Origin: Planctomycetota bacterium | GTDB lineage: Bacteria > Planctomycetota > Planctomycetia > Planctomycetales > Planctomycetaceae | DNA length: 60,008 bases | Assembly (NCBI GenBank): GCA_030836185.1 | Contig: JAURQH010000026.1 | Span: forward strand, 1 to 60,008 | Reading direction: 5' to 3' | Part shown: positions 1 to 8,280 of the stretch, piece by piece | Position numbering within the stretch: the stretch's first letter is position 1 | Layout of the letters: every line of letters starts with the position of its first letter | The notes under the pieces: generated by a model | Seen by the model: the letters and a program-made list of their open reading frames with translations, nothing else | Told to the model about the DNA's origin: nothing | Databases searched by the model: none | Position numbers and translations under genes: made by a program

Positions 1-137
1 AAGTGGAACGCACCTTCGCCTGGTTGAAGTATCTGCGGCGATTGGGGATGCGTTGGGAGTATCATGCTTTTTTGTTTGAAGGGTTCTGGCAACTCGGCTG
101 CGTGTTCACTATTCTCAAAGGGTTATAGGACAAGCTC
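1..137 (+). mobile_element. Right end of an IS5-family element (transposase C-terminus)
   Basis: Bases 3-128 encode the last 41 residues of a transposase cut by the window edge. The peptide begins VERTFAWL, continues with LRRLGMRWEY, and stops at TAG. This is the C-terminal signature of IS5-family DDE transposases; the E of VERTF matches the third catalytic acid. Just past the stop the bases GGACAAGCTC end at 137 and are followed by TA, which would fit a terminal inverted repeat with a TA target duplication, but the left end lies outside the window. The element abuts the 3' end of the convergent receiver-protein gene, leaving about 30 bp between them. Confidence 0.7.
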
Positions 138-168
138 TAGTCTCGCAAATCGTCAACAGCGACAAGGT

Positions 169-1878
169 TTACCGTTCTGTGGGGACAGCTTTCTCGACTT
201 CTTCCAACAGCAAATCGAGTCGGAACGGCTTGAATACGACTCCCTGGAGGCCTTCCTGACGAGCTTTTACAATTGAGTGTTCAGCGTCGTACCCAAAACC
301 AGTCATTAACAGTACGGGGAGATTTTCGTCAATTGACTTCAGTCTTCGGTAGCATTCGTAACCAGTGTGATCGGGAAGCCTAATGTCAGTGATCACAAGG
401 TCGTAGTCGAAGCTACGAGCCATCAGAAACGATTCTTCAGCATTATGGGCAGTCTCGACAACACATCCATACCGTTCGAGAAGTTCATGAGCCGATTGCA
501 AAGTTTCTTCGTCCTGATCGGCAACCAAGATTCGTCGACCGGATAACGCGGGACGGGTTTCTTTTTGGCCGATAAGCTGAGTTTTTGTTTCGGACGGAGC
601 CATCGTGGCGCCCGCTTGATGAATGAGTTGCCGAATCTGGCGAGCATCTTTCAGCAGTCTTTGTACTCGCTGAGTCAGTTCATCGTCTTGCCCATACAGC
701 TTTTCCAGAAGCCAGGTGGCATCAATCAATATTTCATCAACCGGGTTGGCAACCTTTCGCAGAATTAATTGAGTTCCTTCGGCGGCCGTCGATTGACGTT
801 CGGCCATCAATAGATTGAGTGTGTTCAGAGCGGCTGCGATTTCTCGGCTGAACAGTTCCAGAAACTTGAGGTCTTGCTCATCGAATGCTTTCGTGACGGG
901 GGACTCCACATTAAATGTTCCCAATACCTGATCATGTAAGATCAAAGGGACCGTCAACGAGCTTCGTGCGTTCTGAGCACCGGGAAGATACAGAGAATCT
1001 TGTTCGATATCGGGACAGAGATAACTTCGTCCAGATTCTGCAACATAGCCGGTCACTCCATTATCTTCTGTCGCCGCATACAGAGTTCTTCCTGCCGCCA
1101 AAGGTTGCATGCCAACCTGTAACAGTTGGTTAAGTTGCCCTGTTTTTTGATCCAGTATTCGAATCTCGACAGTTTCGTATTTGAGAATGTCGGAAGTGTA
1201 ATACAGGATTTTTGACTTCAGCAGATCAATTCGTTCGCGTTCAGACATCTCGGCGATATCTTGGGGTGCCAAATCGCCGAGGTCGAGTCCCGCTTGTGAG
1301 ATTGCATCAAACTTCTGACGATTCACTTCTCGTTCGGAAACATCCCGCACGGTCACAAACAGAAGAGTAGGGTCGTCGTCGGAATGAGATTCTCGAATGG
1401 CTCGGGAATCTATCTCAAAATAACGATCATCATGAATCCTGATCGTTTCCCGAATCGTGCCTGACTCGGTGAGTGTCAACGCGAGCGGGCAGTCGACGGG
1501 AGCGGGAGGTTCCTGGATTCCTAGAATATCGTAAAACGAGCGGGTTGCCGGATGTTCCTCGTTGACAAGTCGACAAAACTCTTGATTGGCCCAAACAATC
1601 TCAAAATCATCAGTCAATAAGGCAACCCCAACAGGCAATGAGGGCAGGAACTCACTGGCCAATAGGAGAGATTCTTGTCCCGCATTCTCGTGTGGGAGGA
1701 AAAAGACTCCCGAAATTTCGGGGGATTGTAGTAAACTCAGTGATTCCGATAACGACTCAGGAAGTATGAATTCGCAAGGCGATTCCCATTGCTGCTGCAA
1801 TTCATGGACAATTTCAGGTTTCGGTTGGCCCAAGATGACAAACCGGGGAGGTGAGGGTGAATTCAGTGGATTTCTCAA
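169..1878 (-). CDS. PAS-GAF-receiver signalling protein lacking a kinase domain
   Basis: A 569-residue cytoplasmic signalling protein. A PAS-like domain lies at about residues 75-180 and a GAF domain at 205-355. A helical segment follows at 370-425, then a CheY-like receiver at 448-565 with phosphoacceptor D498 (VITDIRLPD) and K550 (VVFKPF). The helical segment looks like a histidine-kinase dimerisation helix, with LRKVANPVDEIL in the place of the H-box, but arginine R374 replaces the phosphoacceptor histidine. No ATPase domain follows. It therefore probably receives phosphate from a kinase elsewhere and integrates a small-molecule or redox signal through PAS/GAF. The start is TTG without a clear ribosome site, so the N-terminus is uncertain. 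It stands alone on its strand. Confidence 0.85.
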   Translation of the reverse strand: MRNPLNSPSPPRFVILGQPKPEIVHELQQQWESPCEFILPESLSESLSLLQSPEISGVFFLPHENAGQESLLLASEFLPSLPVGVALLTDDFEIVWANQEFCRLVNEEHPATRSFYDILGIQEPPAPVDCPLALTLTESGTIRETIRIHDDRYFEIDSRAIRESHSDDDPTLLFVTVRDVSEREVNRQKFDAISQAGLDLGDLAPQDIAEMSERERIDLLKSKILYYTSDILKYETVEIRILDQKTGQLNQLLQVGMQPLAAGRTLYAATEDNGVTGYVAESGRSYLCPDIEQDSLYLPGAQNARSSLTVPLILHDQVLGTFNVESPVTKAFDEQDLKFLELFSREIAAALNTLNLLMAERQSTAAEGTQLILRKVANPVDEILIDATWLLEKLYGQDDELTQRVQRLLKDARQIRQLIHQAGATMAPSETKTQLIGQKETRPALSGRRILVADQDEETLQSAHELLERYGCVVETAHNAEESFLMARSFDYDLVITDIRLPDHTGYECYRRLKSIDENLPVLLMTGFGYDAEHSIVKARQEGLQGVVFKPFRLDLLLEEVEKAVPTER

Positions 1879-2043
1879 AAAAATGGCGGGAAACAGGCTC
1901 TGGAGGCTCCGGGTAACTTTTTGCCGATTATGTTATTTTAACCATGGCTTGATTTAGGGAAAGTCCATCTCTCTCCGCATTCGGTCCTTTTTCATAATCG
2001 TGAGTAATTATTCCGATCATGACTCGCAACGAACCACTACCAG

Positions 2044-3330
2044 ATGAATCCAGAACCAAATCGATTTTCAAAGATAACAGGTCGGCTGGCATTGTTCGGC
2101 CCGGGAATTCTGGTTGCGGCAACCGGGGTAGGGGCTGGCGACCTTGCTACCGGGGCGTTTACCGGGGATAAGCTGGGGACCATGATCCTGTGGTCGGTTG
2201 TTTTGGGGGCTTTTTTCAAATACGTGTTGAATGAAGGTTTGACTCGCTGGCAACTGGCGACAGGGACCACCTTACTGGAAGGGTGCCTGAATCATTTTGG
2301 TCACTTCTTTCGCTGGACGTTTATCGCCTATCTACTCTGTTGGAGTTTTCTGGTGGCGTTGGCGTTGATGAGTGCCTGTGGAGCGACGATGCACGCCATC
2401 ATCCCCTGGAACTCACCCAGTCAGGACAAGATCATTTACGGAATCATCCAGAGCTTGCTGGCCGTCATTTTGGTCAGGCAGGGTGGTTTTCGACTTTTTG
2501 AGCGACTGATGTCGGTGGCAGTTGGGATGATGTTCGTGACGGTCATGCTGACGGTCATTGCATTACGACCTGACCCACAAGACTTACTAACCGGTTTATT
2601 TCTCCCGGAGATATCGAGTCTGCTCGAAAACTCGGCGGAAGGGCTCACCTGGACAATCGCGCTCTTGGGAGGAGTGGGCGGGACGCTGACGATTGTATGT
2701 TATGGGTATTGGATACGTGAACTGGGGCGGGAAGGACGTGAGTCACTCAAAATCTGTCGGCTCGACCTAGCGTTAGGGTACGCGATGACGGCATTGTTCG
2801 GCATGGCGATGGTCATTATTGGTCAACACGCAGGCCCATTTAGTGCCAAGGGCTCGGCGTTACTCGTTGAGTTGAGTCAGGATTTGGGGGAAACCATTGG
2901 TCCGGTGGCTCGTTGGGTCTTTCTGTTTGGCGCCTGGGGAGCCGTATTCACAAGCTTGTTTGGAGTCTGGCAGAGTGTTCCCTATCTGTTTGCTGATTTC
3001 ATGACCTTAAGTCAACAGTCAGAAAGCTCCGCTCCTCGACGAGCAGTAGACAGCGAATCCTGGGAGTATCGGGGATATCTTTATGGTCTTGCGATAATTC
3101 CCGCGTTGGGAATGTTGGTCATGGACTTCAAACAGGCCCAAAAGGTTTATGCCGTCGTGGGAGCACTTAGTATCCCATTGATTGCGATTCTGCTGTTAAT
3201 TCTGTGTGGTCGGGAAAAGTTCATCGGTCGGGAGTTCAAAAACCGCACCTCGACAAACCTCTTATTACTCTTCATTCTCTTGTTTTTTGGGGCTGCAGGA
3301 GGAATGAGCGTTTGGGCCAAGTTTCAATGA
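2044..3330 (+). CDS. Nramp-like divalent metal transporter, atypical
   Basis: A 428-residue polytopic membrane protein with about 11 hydrophobic segments and the Nramp fold signature GPGILVAATGVGAGD near residues 19-33. In canonical Mn/Fe transporters the first helix carries DPGN and the sixth MPH, where Asp, Asn and Met bind the metal. Here the first motif reads GAGD, and the corresponding later helix (GTLTIVCYGYWIRELG) has no MPH. The protein thus belongs to a divergent Nramp-related branch. The metal may differ (some relatives carry Mg2+), or the substrate may not be a transition metal. ATG start; no strong ribosome site. No Mur/Fur-like site was recognised upstream. Confidence 0.8.
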   Translation: MNPEPNRFSKITGRLALFGPGILVAATGVGAGDLATGAFTGDKLGTMILWSVVLGAFFKYVLNEGLTRWQLATGTTLLEGCLNHFGHFFRWTFIAYLLCWSFLVALALMSACGATMHAIIPWNSPSQDKIIYGIIQSLLAVILVRQGGFRLFERLMSVAVGMMFVTVMLTVIALRPDPQDLLTGLFLPEISSLLENSAEGLTWTIALLGGVGGTLTIVCYGYWIRELGREGRESLKICRLDLALGYAMTALFGMAMVIIGQHAGPFSAKGSALLVELSQDLGETIGPVARWVFLFGAWGAVFTSLFGVWQSVPYLFADFMTLSQQSESSAPRRAVDSESWEYRGYLYGLAIIPALGMLVMDFKQAQKVYAVVGALSIPLIAILLLILCGREKFIGREFKNRTSTNLLLLFILLFFGAAGGMSVWAKFQ

Positions 3331-3510
3331 GGAGAGTCCCCGGATCGATTTGAATTCCCGCTTTCAACCCGCTAGGATTCATAAAGCCATAAATTCGGTT
3401 GATACATGATTTTACCAAGTGTCGGCCGGTTGTTTGAAGCCGCGAGAAGGACTCGCTGGCTAGCTAAGTGTGAAATGATCACAAGTCGAACCCACGATTA
3501 AGGACCCACC

Positions 3511-4620
3511 ATGACTTCACGCCGTTTTCTGACTGCTGTGTTCACACTGTTGACGGTTACCGTCATCAGCCTGCCTGCCACCGCAACCGCTCAGGATGAA
3601 GAGAAGAAAGAATCTGCTGCTCCAGAAGTAAAGACATTGATTGTCGATCTGGAAAGTCCTTCTGGAGTTGCCGTTGATCCCGAGACCGGACACGTTTTTG
3701 TGGCCAGTCGTTGGGGTGTCTATCGCTACGACCCAGTCAAGCACACACAAGATGTTCCCAAAGGAGAAAAACTGGTTCTGGCCATCGCTTCCTACCCGAC
3801 AGATATTTACGGCAAAGGCCCGAAGTACAACATCGGACCACTTGGTGTAGCCGTCTGGAAGGATTGGTTGGTTGTCGGTGACGGTAGTCGTCCCGATGGC
3901 GAAGAATTGGTTCGCGTTTACAAAATTGATAAAGAGATGCCCAAGGACACCGCGAAAGAAGACACCGCGGCATTCACTTTGGGACCGATTAAAGCCGGAG
4001 AAGCTTCTGCCAAAGGTGAAGGCAACTTCTATGGAGTGACCACCATTGGTGACTCCATCGTTGTGACTGCTAATGGAGACGATACTAAAGGCTGGATTTT
4101 GAAATCGGATATCGCCGAAGGTAAGCCGGGCGATCTCTCGACGTTCATTGCTTCCAAAGAGAACCTGGAAGTGGATGCTCCAGCCGCAGCAACGGCGACT
4201 CCCGATGGAAAAGAAATCGTTGTGTCGCAAATGGGAGAGGTGAATGTCGCCGGTGACAGCCTGTTGACCTTCTACAATCCCGCAGATGGCAAATTGATCC
4301 GCAGCTTGGAAACAGGACTCTCAGATATTGTAGGTCTTGCTTACAGCCCGAAGACCAAAAGCCTGTATGCGACTGAGTTCTCTTGGGTGGATACCACCAA
4401 AGGGGCTCTCTATCGACTCGATATTGAGGGCGAGACAGTGACACCTGTCAAAATTGTTGATTTGGAAAAGCCGGCAGGCTTAGCCTTCGACAAAGACGGC
4501 ACTCGGCTTTACATCACAACATTTGGTGCTGATTCTGGAACTGCCGGAGAAGAGCCCAAAGAAGGAGACGAAAAGAAAATGTCAGCCGGGAAACTGGTTG
4601 TCATCGAAGCCGGTCTCTGA
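3511..4620 (+). CDS. Secreted beta-propeller protein (SMP-30/NHL-like)
   Basis: A 369-residue exported protein. A Sec signal peptide occupies about residues 1-28 (hydrophobic core AVFTLLTVTVISLPATA, cleavage near TAQD). The mature part has repeats of the type SPSGVAVDPETGHVFVAS and KPAGLAFDKDGTRLYITTF, typical of six-bladed SMP-30/NHL propellers. No catalytic residues can be assigned with confidence. A ribosome site AAGGA lies 6 bp before the ATG. A strong intrinsic terminator follows 26 bp after the stop, so it is probably monocistronic. Its function is unknown; related proteins are common in planctomycete periplasm as sugar- or ligand-binding propellers. Confidence 0.75.
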   Translation: MTSRRFLTAVFTLLTVTVISLPATATAQDEEKKESAAPEVKTLIVDLESPSGVAVDPETGHVFVASRWGVYRYDPVKHTQDVPKGEKLVLAIASYPTDIYGKGPKYNIGPLGVAVWKDWLVVGDGSRPDGEELVRVYKIDKEMPKDTAKEDTAAFTLGPIKAGEASAKGEGNFYGVTTIGDSIVVTANGDDTKGWILKSDIAEGKPGDLSTFIASKENLEVDAPAAATATPDGKEIVVSQMGEVNVAGDSLLTFYNPADGKLIRSLETGLSDIVGLAYSPKTKSLYATEFSWVDTTKGALYRLDIEGETVTPVKIVDLEKPAGLAFDKDGTRLYITTFGADSGTAGEEPKEGDEKKMSAGKLVVIEAGL

Positions 4621-4645
4621 TAGCAGGAGTCGCTGAGAATTTTCC

Positions 4646-4681
4646 ACGGTGAACGGTCATATGATCGTTCACCGTTTTTTT
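4646..4681 (+). terminator. Rho-independent terminator of the beta-propeller gene
   Basis: A perfect 10-bp stem, ACGGTGAACG at 4646-4655 pairing with CGTTCACCGT at 4666-4675, with a 10-nt loop followed by seven T. It lies between convergent genes. The minus strand lacks a clear T run, so it acts mainly on plus-strand transcripts. Confidence 0.9.
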
Positions 4682-4731
4682 GTTTGGGGTTCGTGTTTAG
4701 AGGGAGGAAGCGGACCCCACTTTGAGTTATC

Positions 4732-6474
4732 TCACTTTTCTGGATTATTCTGACTCCACTCTTGCATCAGGCTTTCTGCAAACGGAAGCAGACTGGGAAT
4801 ACGCTCGCTGCGATAGATTGACCAGCCGACGTTTCTTGCGGGGGGGCTGGCCACTTTGACTTCCCAGACAAGCTCCGGTGATTTTTCGTGTGTGATCTCT
4901 AATAACCGCGCCCATTGATAATCTGAAGGAATTTTGTCTGAAGGGATTCCTCCTTCGAGTTCAATGTGCCCGCCATCGGTGATCAAGATATTGCCTGTTT
5001 TTGGCAACTCATCGGCTTCACCATAGAAGGGAGCATAGAATGTCGGATGGTTTTTCTGTCCACCGCGATATTCCCAGACGTTCTTAACGGTCATTGCCTC
5101 TTCATCAATTTCTAGTTCCAGGACGCGACTGAAGTTGTCTTTGGCTGATGTTTTTTCGGCAGGAGGAATGGACCGATAATTCCCGTTGTCATACATCAAC
5201 AATGTGCCACGAGATGTGAGTTGTGGTCCATGTTGATGATAGGGCCACCGCCAATCGCCAACTTTTTGAAGCAGTTTTTCTTTCCAGGGACTTTCCCACT
5301 CCGAGGGGTCTCCCAGAATCCAGCGAATCTCTCCCGTCGCAAAATTCATTTTGATGAGACAATCCTGATGACGCAGAGAAAGAATGATCCAATCTTTCTC
5401 GGCGGTTCTGACAATGGCATTCGCGTGAGACCAATCTTCCGTGTTTTTCACTCCGGTCTCTTCGTATTTGTTATTCCAGAAGTTTCCAAAGGCACCATTG
5501 CTAAGGCGCGTGGTGTCGAGATGATCGAAGAGATTTAATTTGCGAGTCACTTTGCCATCAGCCCCGAATTCGACGATTTCGTCACCCACAACATCGGCTT
5601 CCGCACGCTTTTGTAAGTTTGTTGGCTCGGGATAGTAATTCTTTAATCGGCGCATCCGAGTCGATAACGCCATAAATCGATCATCTTCGAGAGGCAGCAC
5701 TTCATGGTGGAGTGTGTCGCAATCGACCGGGATCGAGTCTTTGTTAGGAGACGGGCCAATATTGGCGGCATGCCATTGTCTGATAATTTTGCCGGCGAGA
5801 TTCACTTCAATCATACGTCGATATCGAGCATGGTTATACAGCAGATGTCCATTCTCCATGACCTCAATACTGGCGGTACGATGACCGGTGTCGAGATACC
5901 AAACAACGCGCCCCTCTACATCCAGCATAATCATGTAGCCGTAATCCATGCGGTCGACGTTTTTGTCCCAAACATTGACGGGAAAGAGAGTGTAGCCGGG
6001 TTCCATCTGCTCGGGTTTGCTAATGATTGTTTCTAGCGGAGGGAAATATTTGGGCAGTGGGGGCGTTATGAATTTGAGTGGTTCGCTACGATCAAACCGT
6101 TGATTCTCGGAATCTTCCACGCGAACAACGATTTGGTGTGTCTGATCGGGATGCATTCCCAGCAGTGCCACCTTCTGGTGGATGGCTGGAGACATTTTGG
6201 GTCTCCAAACCCATTCACGTTCGCCGTCATTGACTTCCAACGCCACGACAACAGGGACCGCTGCGCTCACTTCAACGACGGCCATCAAGGGAGCGAGCGG
6301 GTTGGGACTTTCACTAATTGTGGGCGGAGATTCCAAGAGCTTGGCTGATTCCAAGCCGTCCACTGATTTTTGAGCGGGAATTGGCTTGGAAATCTCGGAG
6401 TTGGAAGAGCATCCCGGACAGCATAAGCTGAACACAGAAAACGCAACTAAGCAATAGGGAGTGAGTTGATTCAT
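4732..6474 (-). CDS. Arylsulfotransferase (ASST)-family lipoprotein
   Basis: A 580-residue protein from the chosen ATG at 6474; an in-frame ATG 11 codons upstream would put charged residues before the leader. The N-terminus is a lipoprotein-type signal with a probable lipid cysteine at C22 (CCPGC). The rest matches ASST-family six-bladed propellers: CDTLHHEVLPL, WSHANAIVRT, LRHQDCLIKMNFATGEIRWILGD and YHQHGPQL supply the histidines and arginine that in the family carry the covalent sulfate and bind the substrate. Family members transfer sulfate between phenolic compounds in the periplasm. Here the physiological donor is unknown, and no DsbL/DsbI-like partner is adjacent. It is convergent with the beta-propeller gene. 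Confidence 0.75.
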   Translation of the reverse strand: MNQLTPYCLVAFSVFSLCCPGCSSNSEISKPIPAQKSVDGLESAKLLESPPTISESPNPLAPLMAVVEVSAAVPVVVALEVNDGEREWVWRPKMSPAIHQKVALLGMHPDQTHQIVVRVEDSENQRFDRSEPLKFITPPLPKYFPPLETIISKPEQMEPGYTLFPVNVWDKNVDRMDYGYMIMLDVEGRVVWYLDTGHRTASIEVMENGHLLYNHARYRRMIEVNLAGKIIRQWHAANIGPSPNKDSIPVDCDTLHHEVLPLEDDRFMALSTRMRRLKNYYPEPTNLQKRAEADVVGDEIVEFGADGKVTRKLNLFDHLDTTRLSNGAFGNFWNNKYEETGVKNTEDWSHANAIVRTAEKDWIILSLRHQDCLIKMNFATGEIRWILGDPSEWESPWKEKLLQKVGDWRWPYHQHGPQLTSRGTLLMYDNGNYRSIPPAEKTSAKDNFSRVLELEIDEEAMTVKNVWEYRGGQKNHPTFYAPFYGEADELPKTGNILITDGGHIELEGGIPSDKIPSDYQWARLLEITHEKSPELVWEVKVASPPARNVGWSIYRSERIPSLLPFAESLMQEWSQNNPEK

Positions 6475-6682
6475 TGTGTATGTGAAAGAGTGATCCCATC
6501 GAATCATTGATGTCTGTGAGTTTTGTTCCGTCTTGACAACATATTAACTCCATAAAACGGCAAACTCCACTACTGAGTTTTGCTATCCACTCGGCAAATA
6601 AAGTCCTATGATGCTCGGACTGCGGATGAGTCGATGCTTGTCTATTCTGTCAATCCAGAGTTTCGTTAGCCGATTTGAGGAC

Positions 6683-6704
6683 GGCAGGCAGGAGCCTGCC
6701 CTAC
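6683..6704 (-). repeat. REP-like GTAG hairpin element (family A)
   Basis: On the minus strand the 22 bases read GTAG, then a perfect 7-bp hairpin GGCAGGC-TCCT-GCCTGCC. A GTAG tetranucleotide directly before a short hairpin is the architecture of REP elements mobilised by RAYT (TnpA-REP) transposases. It sits immediately upstream of mutY and would be translated if a more upstream start were used, which supports the start at 6716. The second element at 41720-41790 shares the architecture but not the stem sequence. Confidence 0.6.
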
Positions 6705-6715
6705 ACTGCATGTTT

Positions 6716-7843
6716 ATGAGCACTGATCTTCTCGCCGAACAATTCGATTTTTCCGCGATGCGCAGGAAGCTGAAGTCGTGGTATCAAAAGCACGGCCGAG
6801 AGTTACCCTGGCGCAATCTCGAAGATCCGTACCGCGTCTGGATCAGCGAGATCATGCTGCAACAGACGACCGTCACCGCCGTCATTCCGTATTACGAACG
6901 ATTTTTCAAACGGTTTCCCGATGTAAGATCGCTGGCAAAGTCCGATCAACAAGACGTTCTCGCGTTATGGGAAGGACTCGGCTATTACAGTCGAGCACGA
7001 AATCTACACAAAGCCGCCCGTGTGATTGTTGATGTGCATGATGGAGTGTTTCCTCGATCAGCAGTCGCATTGCAGACATTGCCGGGCATTGGGCGTTACA
7101 CCGCCGGAGCGATTGCCTCGTTCGCAATGGGGCAATCGGCACCCATCGTCGAGGCCAACACACTTCGGCTTTACGCCCGACTCTTAGGAATGACCTATGA
7201 TCCCCGTACGACTGCCGGACAGAAACTACTGTGGGACTTCGCCGAAGCCATCCTTCCAAAGAAGAATGCAGGAGACGTCAATCAAGCGTTGATGGATCTC
7301 GGCTCGCTCGTCTGTACTCCCCAAGAACCCGACTGCCCGAACTGCCCATTGCTCAACTTCTGCGATGCAGCCGAACTGGGGAAACAGGCCGAGATACCAA
7401 TACCGAAACAGAAAACAAAAATCACCGAGTTACAAGACATCTGCGTGGCCATCAGGGATGGAAACAAGGTACTGTTACGACAACGTCAACCCAACGAACG
7501 CTGGGCCGGATTGTGGGATTTTCCTCGATGGACGAGTCAGAAAACCTTGCCGAAGCTGGCGGTCAATCTGTTACCCAAGGCGTCATTGGAACAATCGATC
7601 ATTGCCGAGATCCGCGAACGCACCGGCTACGAAATCGATCATGGTCCCTTGGCCGAGGTCATTAAGCATTCGGTCACGCGATATCGGATTGAGCTTTTCT
7701 GTTTCACGGCGAAGAAGGTCTCGGGACGAAAGAAATCGAACGAACCTTTGGAATGGGTACCATTGAAAGAACTGGATGACCGACCGCTTTCGGTAACCGG
7801 TCGCAAGTTTGCGAAGAGACTGCAATCGGGCGGGTTGTTTTGA
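6716..7843 (+). CDS. mutY: A/G-specific adenine glycosylase MutY
   Basis: A 375-residue base-excision repair enzyme that removes adenine mispaired with 8-oxoguanine. From the N-terminus it has SEIMLQQT (the Glu of the active-site pocket), the helix-hairpin-helix LPGIGRYTAGAIASFA, and a 4Fe-4S cluster C-x6-C-x2-C-x5-C (CTPQEPDCPNCPLLNFC). A Nudix-like C-terminal domain runs from about residue 230. Two departures stand out: the catalytic Asp of the usual LDGN motif is Glu (IVEANTLRL), and the 8-oxoguanine-reading FSH loop reads VTR. The start at 6716 is preferred because the upstream extension runs through a hairpin repeat. No operon partner. Confidence 0.88.
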   Translation: MSTDLLAEQFDFSAMRRKLKSWYQKHGRELPWRNLEDPYRVWISEIMLQQTTVTAVIPYYERFFKRFPDVRSLAKSDQQDVLALWEGLGYYSRARNLHKAARVIVDVHDGVFPRSAVALQTLPGIGRYTAGAIASFAMGQSAPIVEANTLRLYARLLGMTYDPRTTAGQKLLWDFAEAILPKKNAGDVNQALMDLGSLVCTPQEPDCPNCPLLNFCDAAELGKQAEIPIPKQKTKITELQDICVAIRDGNKVLLRQRQPNERWAGLWDFPRWTSQKTLPKLAVNLLPKASLEQSIIAEIRERTGYEIDHGPLAEVIKHSVTRYRIELFCFTAKKVSGRKKSNEPLEWVPLKELDDRPLSVTGRKFAKRLQSGGLF

Positions 7844-7874
7844 GGGTTTATTGCTGTAATCCTCCCGCCTAATT

Positions 7875-8147
7875 TCAGTTGTCATTATCTGACGAGGTGA
7901 CGCCAAGCTTTTCCTCAAGGTATTCGATACGTTCTAGAAGCCGATTAACGAGCGTGCATAAATTAATGCAGACAATAGCTGCCAACGTCGTCCAAGCACC
8001 AATCGAAGAGGACAAGTCTGATATTTCCGGATGCTCGGGACGAGCATGCATCCAGTTGAAAACTAATAAACTGAGAAAAAGCAAGCTGAACGAGAGGAAA
8101 ATGATCAATAAAATGTGATAGCTGATTTTCGGCATAAACTGTTTCAT
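7875..8147 (-). CDS. Small two-helix membrane protein, unknown
   Basis: A 90-residue hypothetical protein with two transmembrane segments (about residues 9-31 and 49-68) and a charged C-terminal helix, LLERIEYLEEKLGV, that could form a coiled coil. The overlapping plus-strand frame shows no such organisation, so the minus strand is preferred. It is convergent with mutY. I do not recognise a family. There is no clear ribosome site before the ATG. Confidence 0.45.
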   Translation of the reverse strand: MKQFMPKISYHILLIIFLSFSLLFLSLLVFNWMHARPEHPEISDLSSSIGAWTTLAAIVCINLCTLVNRLLERIEYLEEKLGVTSSDNDN

Positions 8148-8280
8148 TGGGGCGTTTTCTATTCACTATTATTGCTGTTCGGTGAGCCTGATTTCTTGGT
8201 GCTTCTACGTTATCTGATTGGTACACTACGAAGCAATGATAGTCTCTACAACATCCATCATATCACCTCAATAATCCCCC

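Noticed and set aside
3517-4230. Long minus-strand frame opposite the beta-propeller gene
   Set aside because: Its composition (Ser/Gly/Arg/Cys-rich) is that of an antisense shadow; the plus gene has a ribosome site, signal peptide and terminator.
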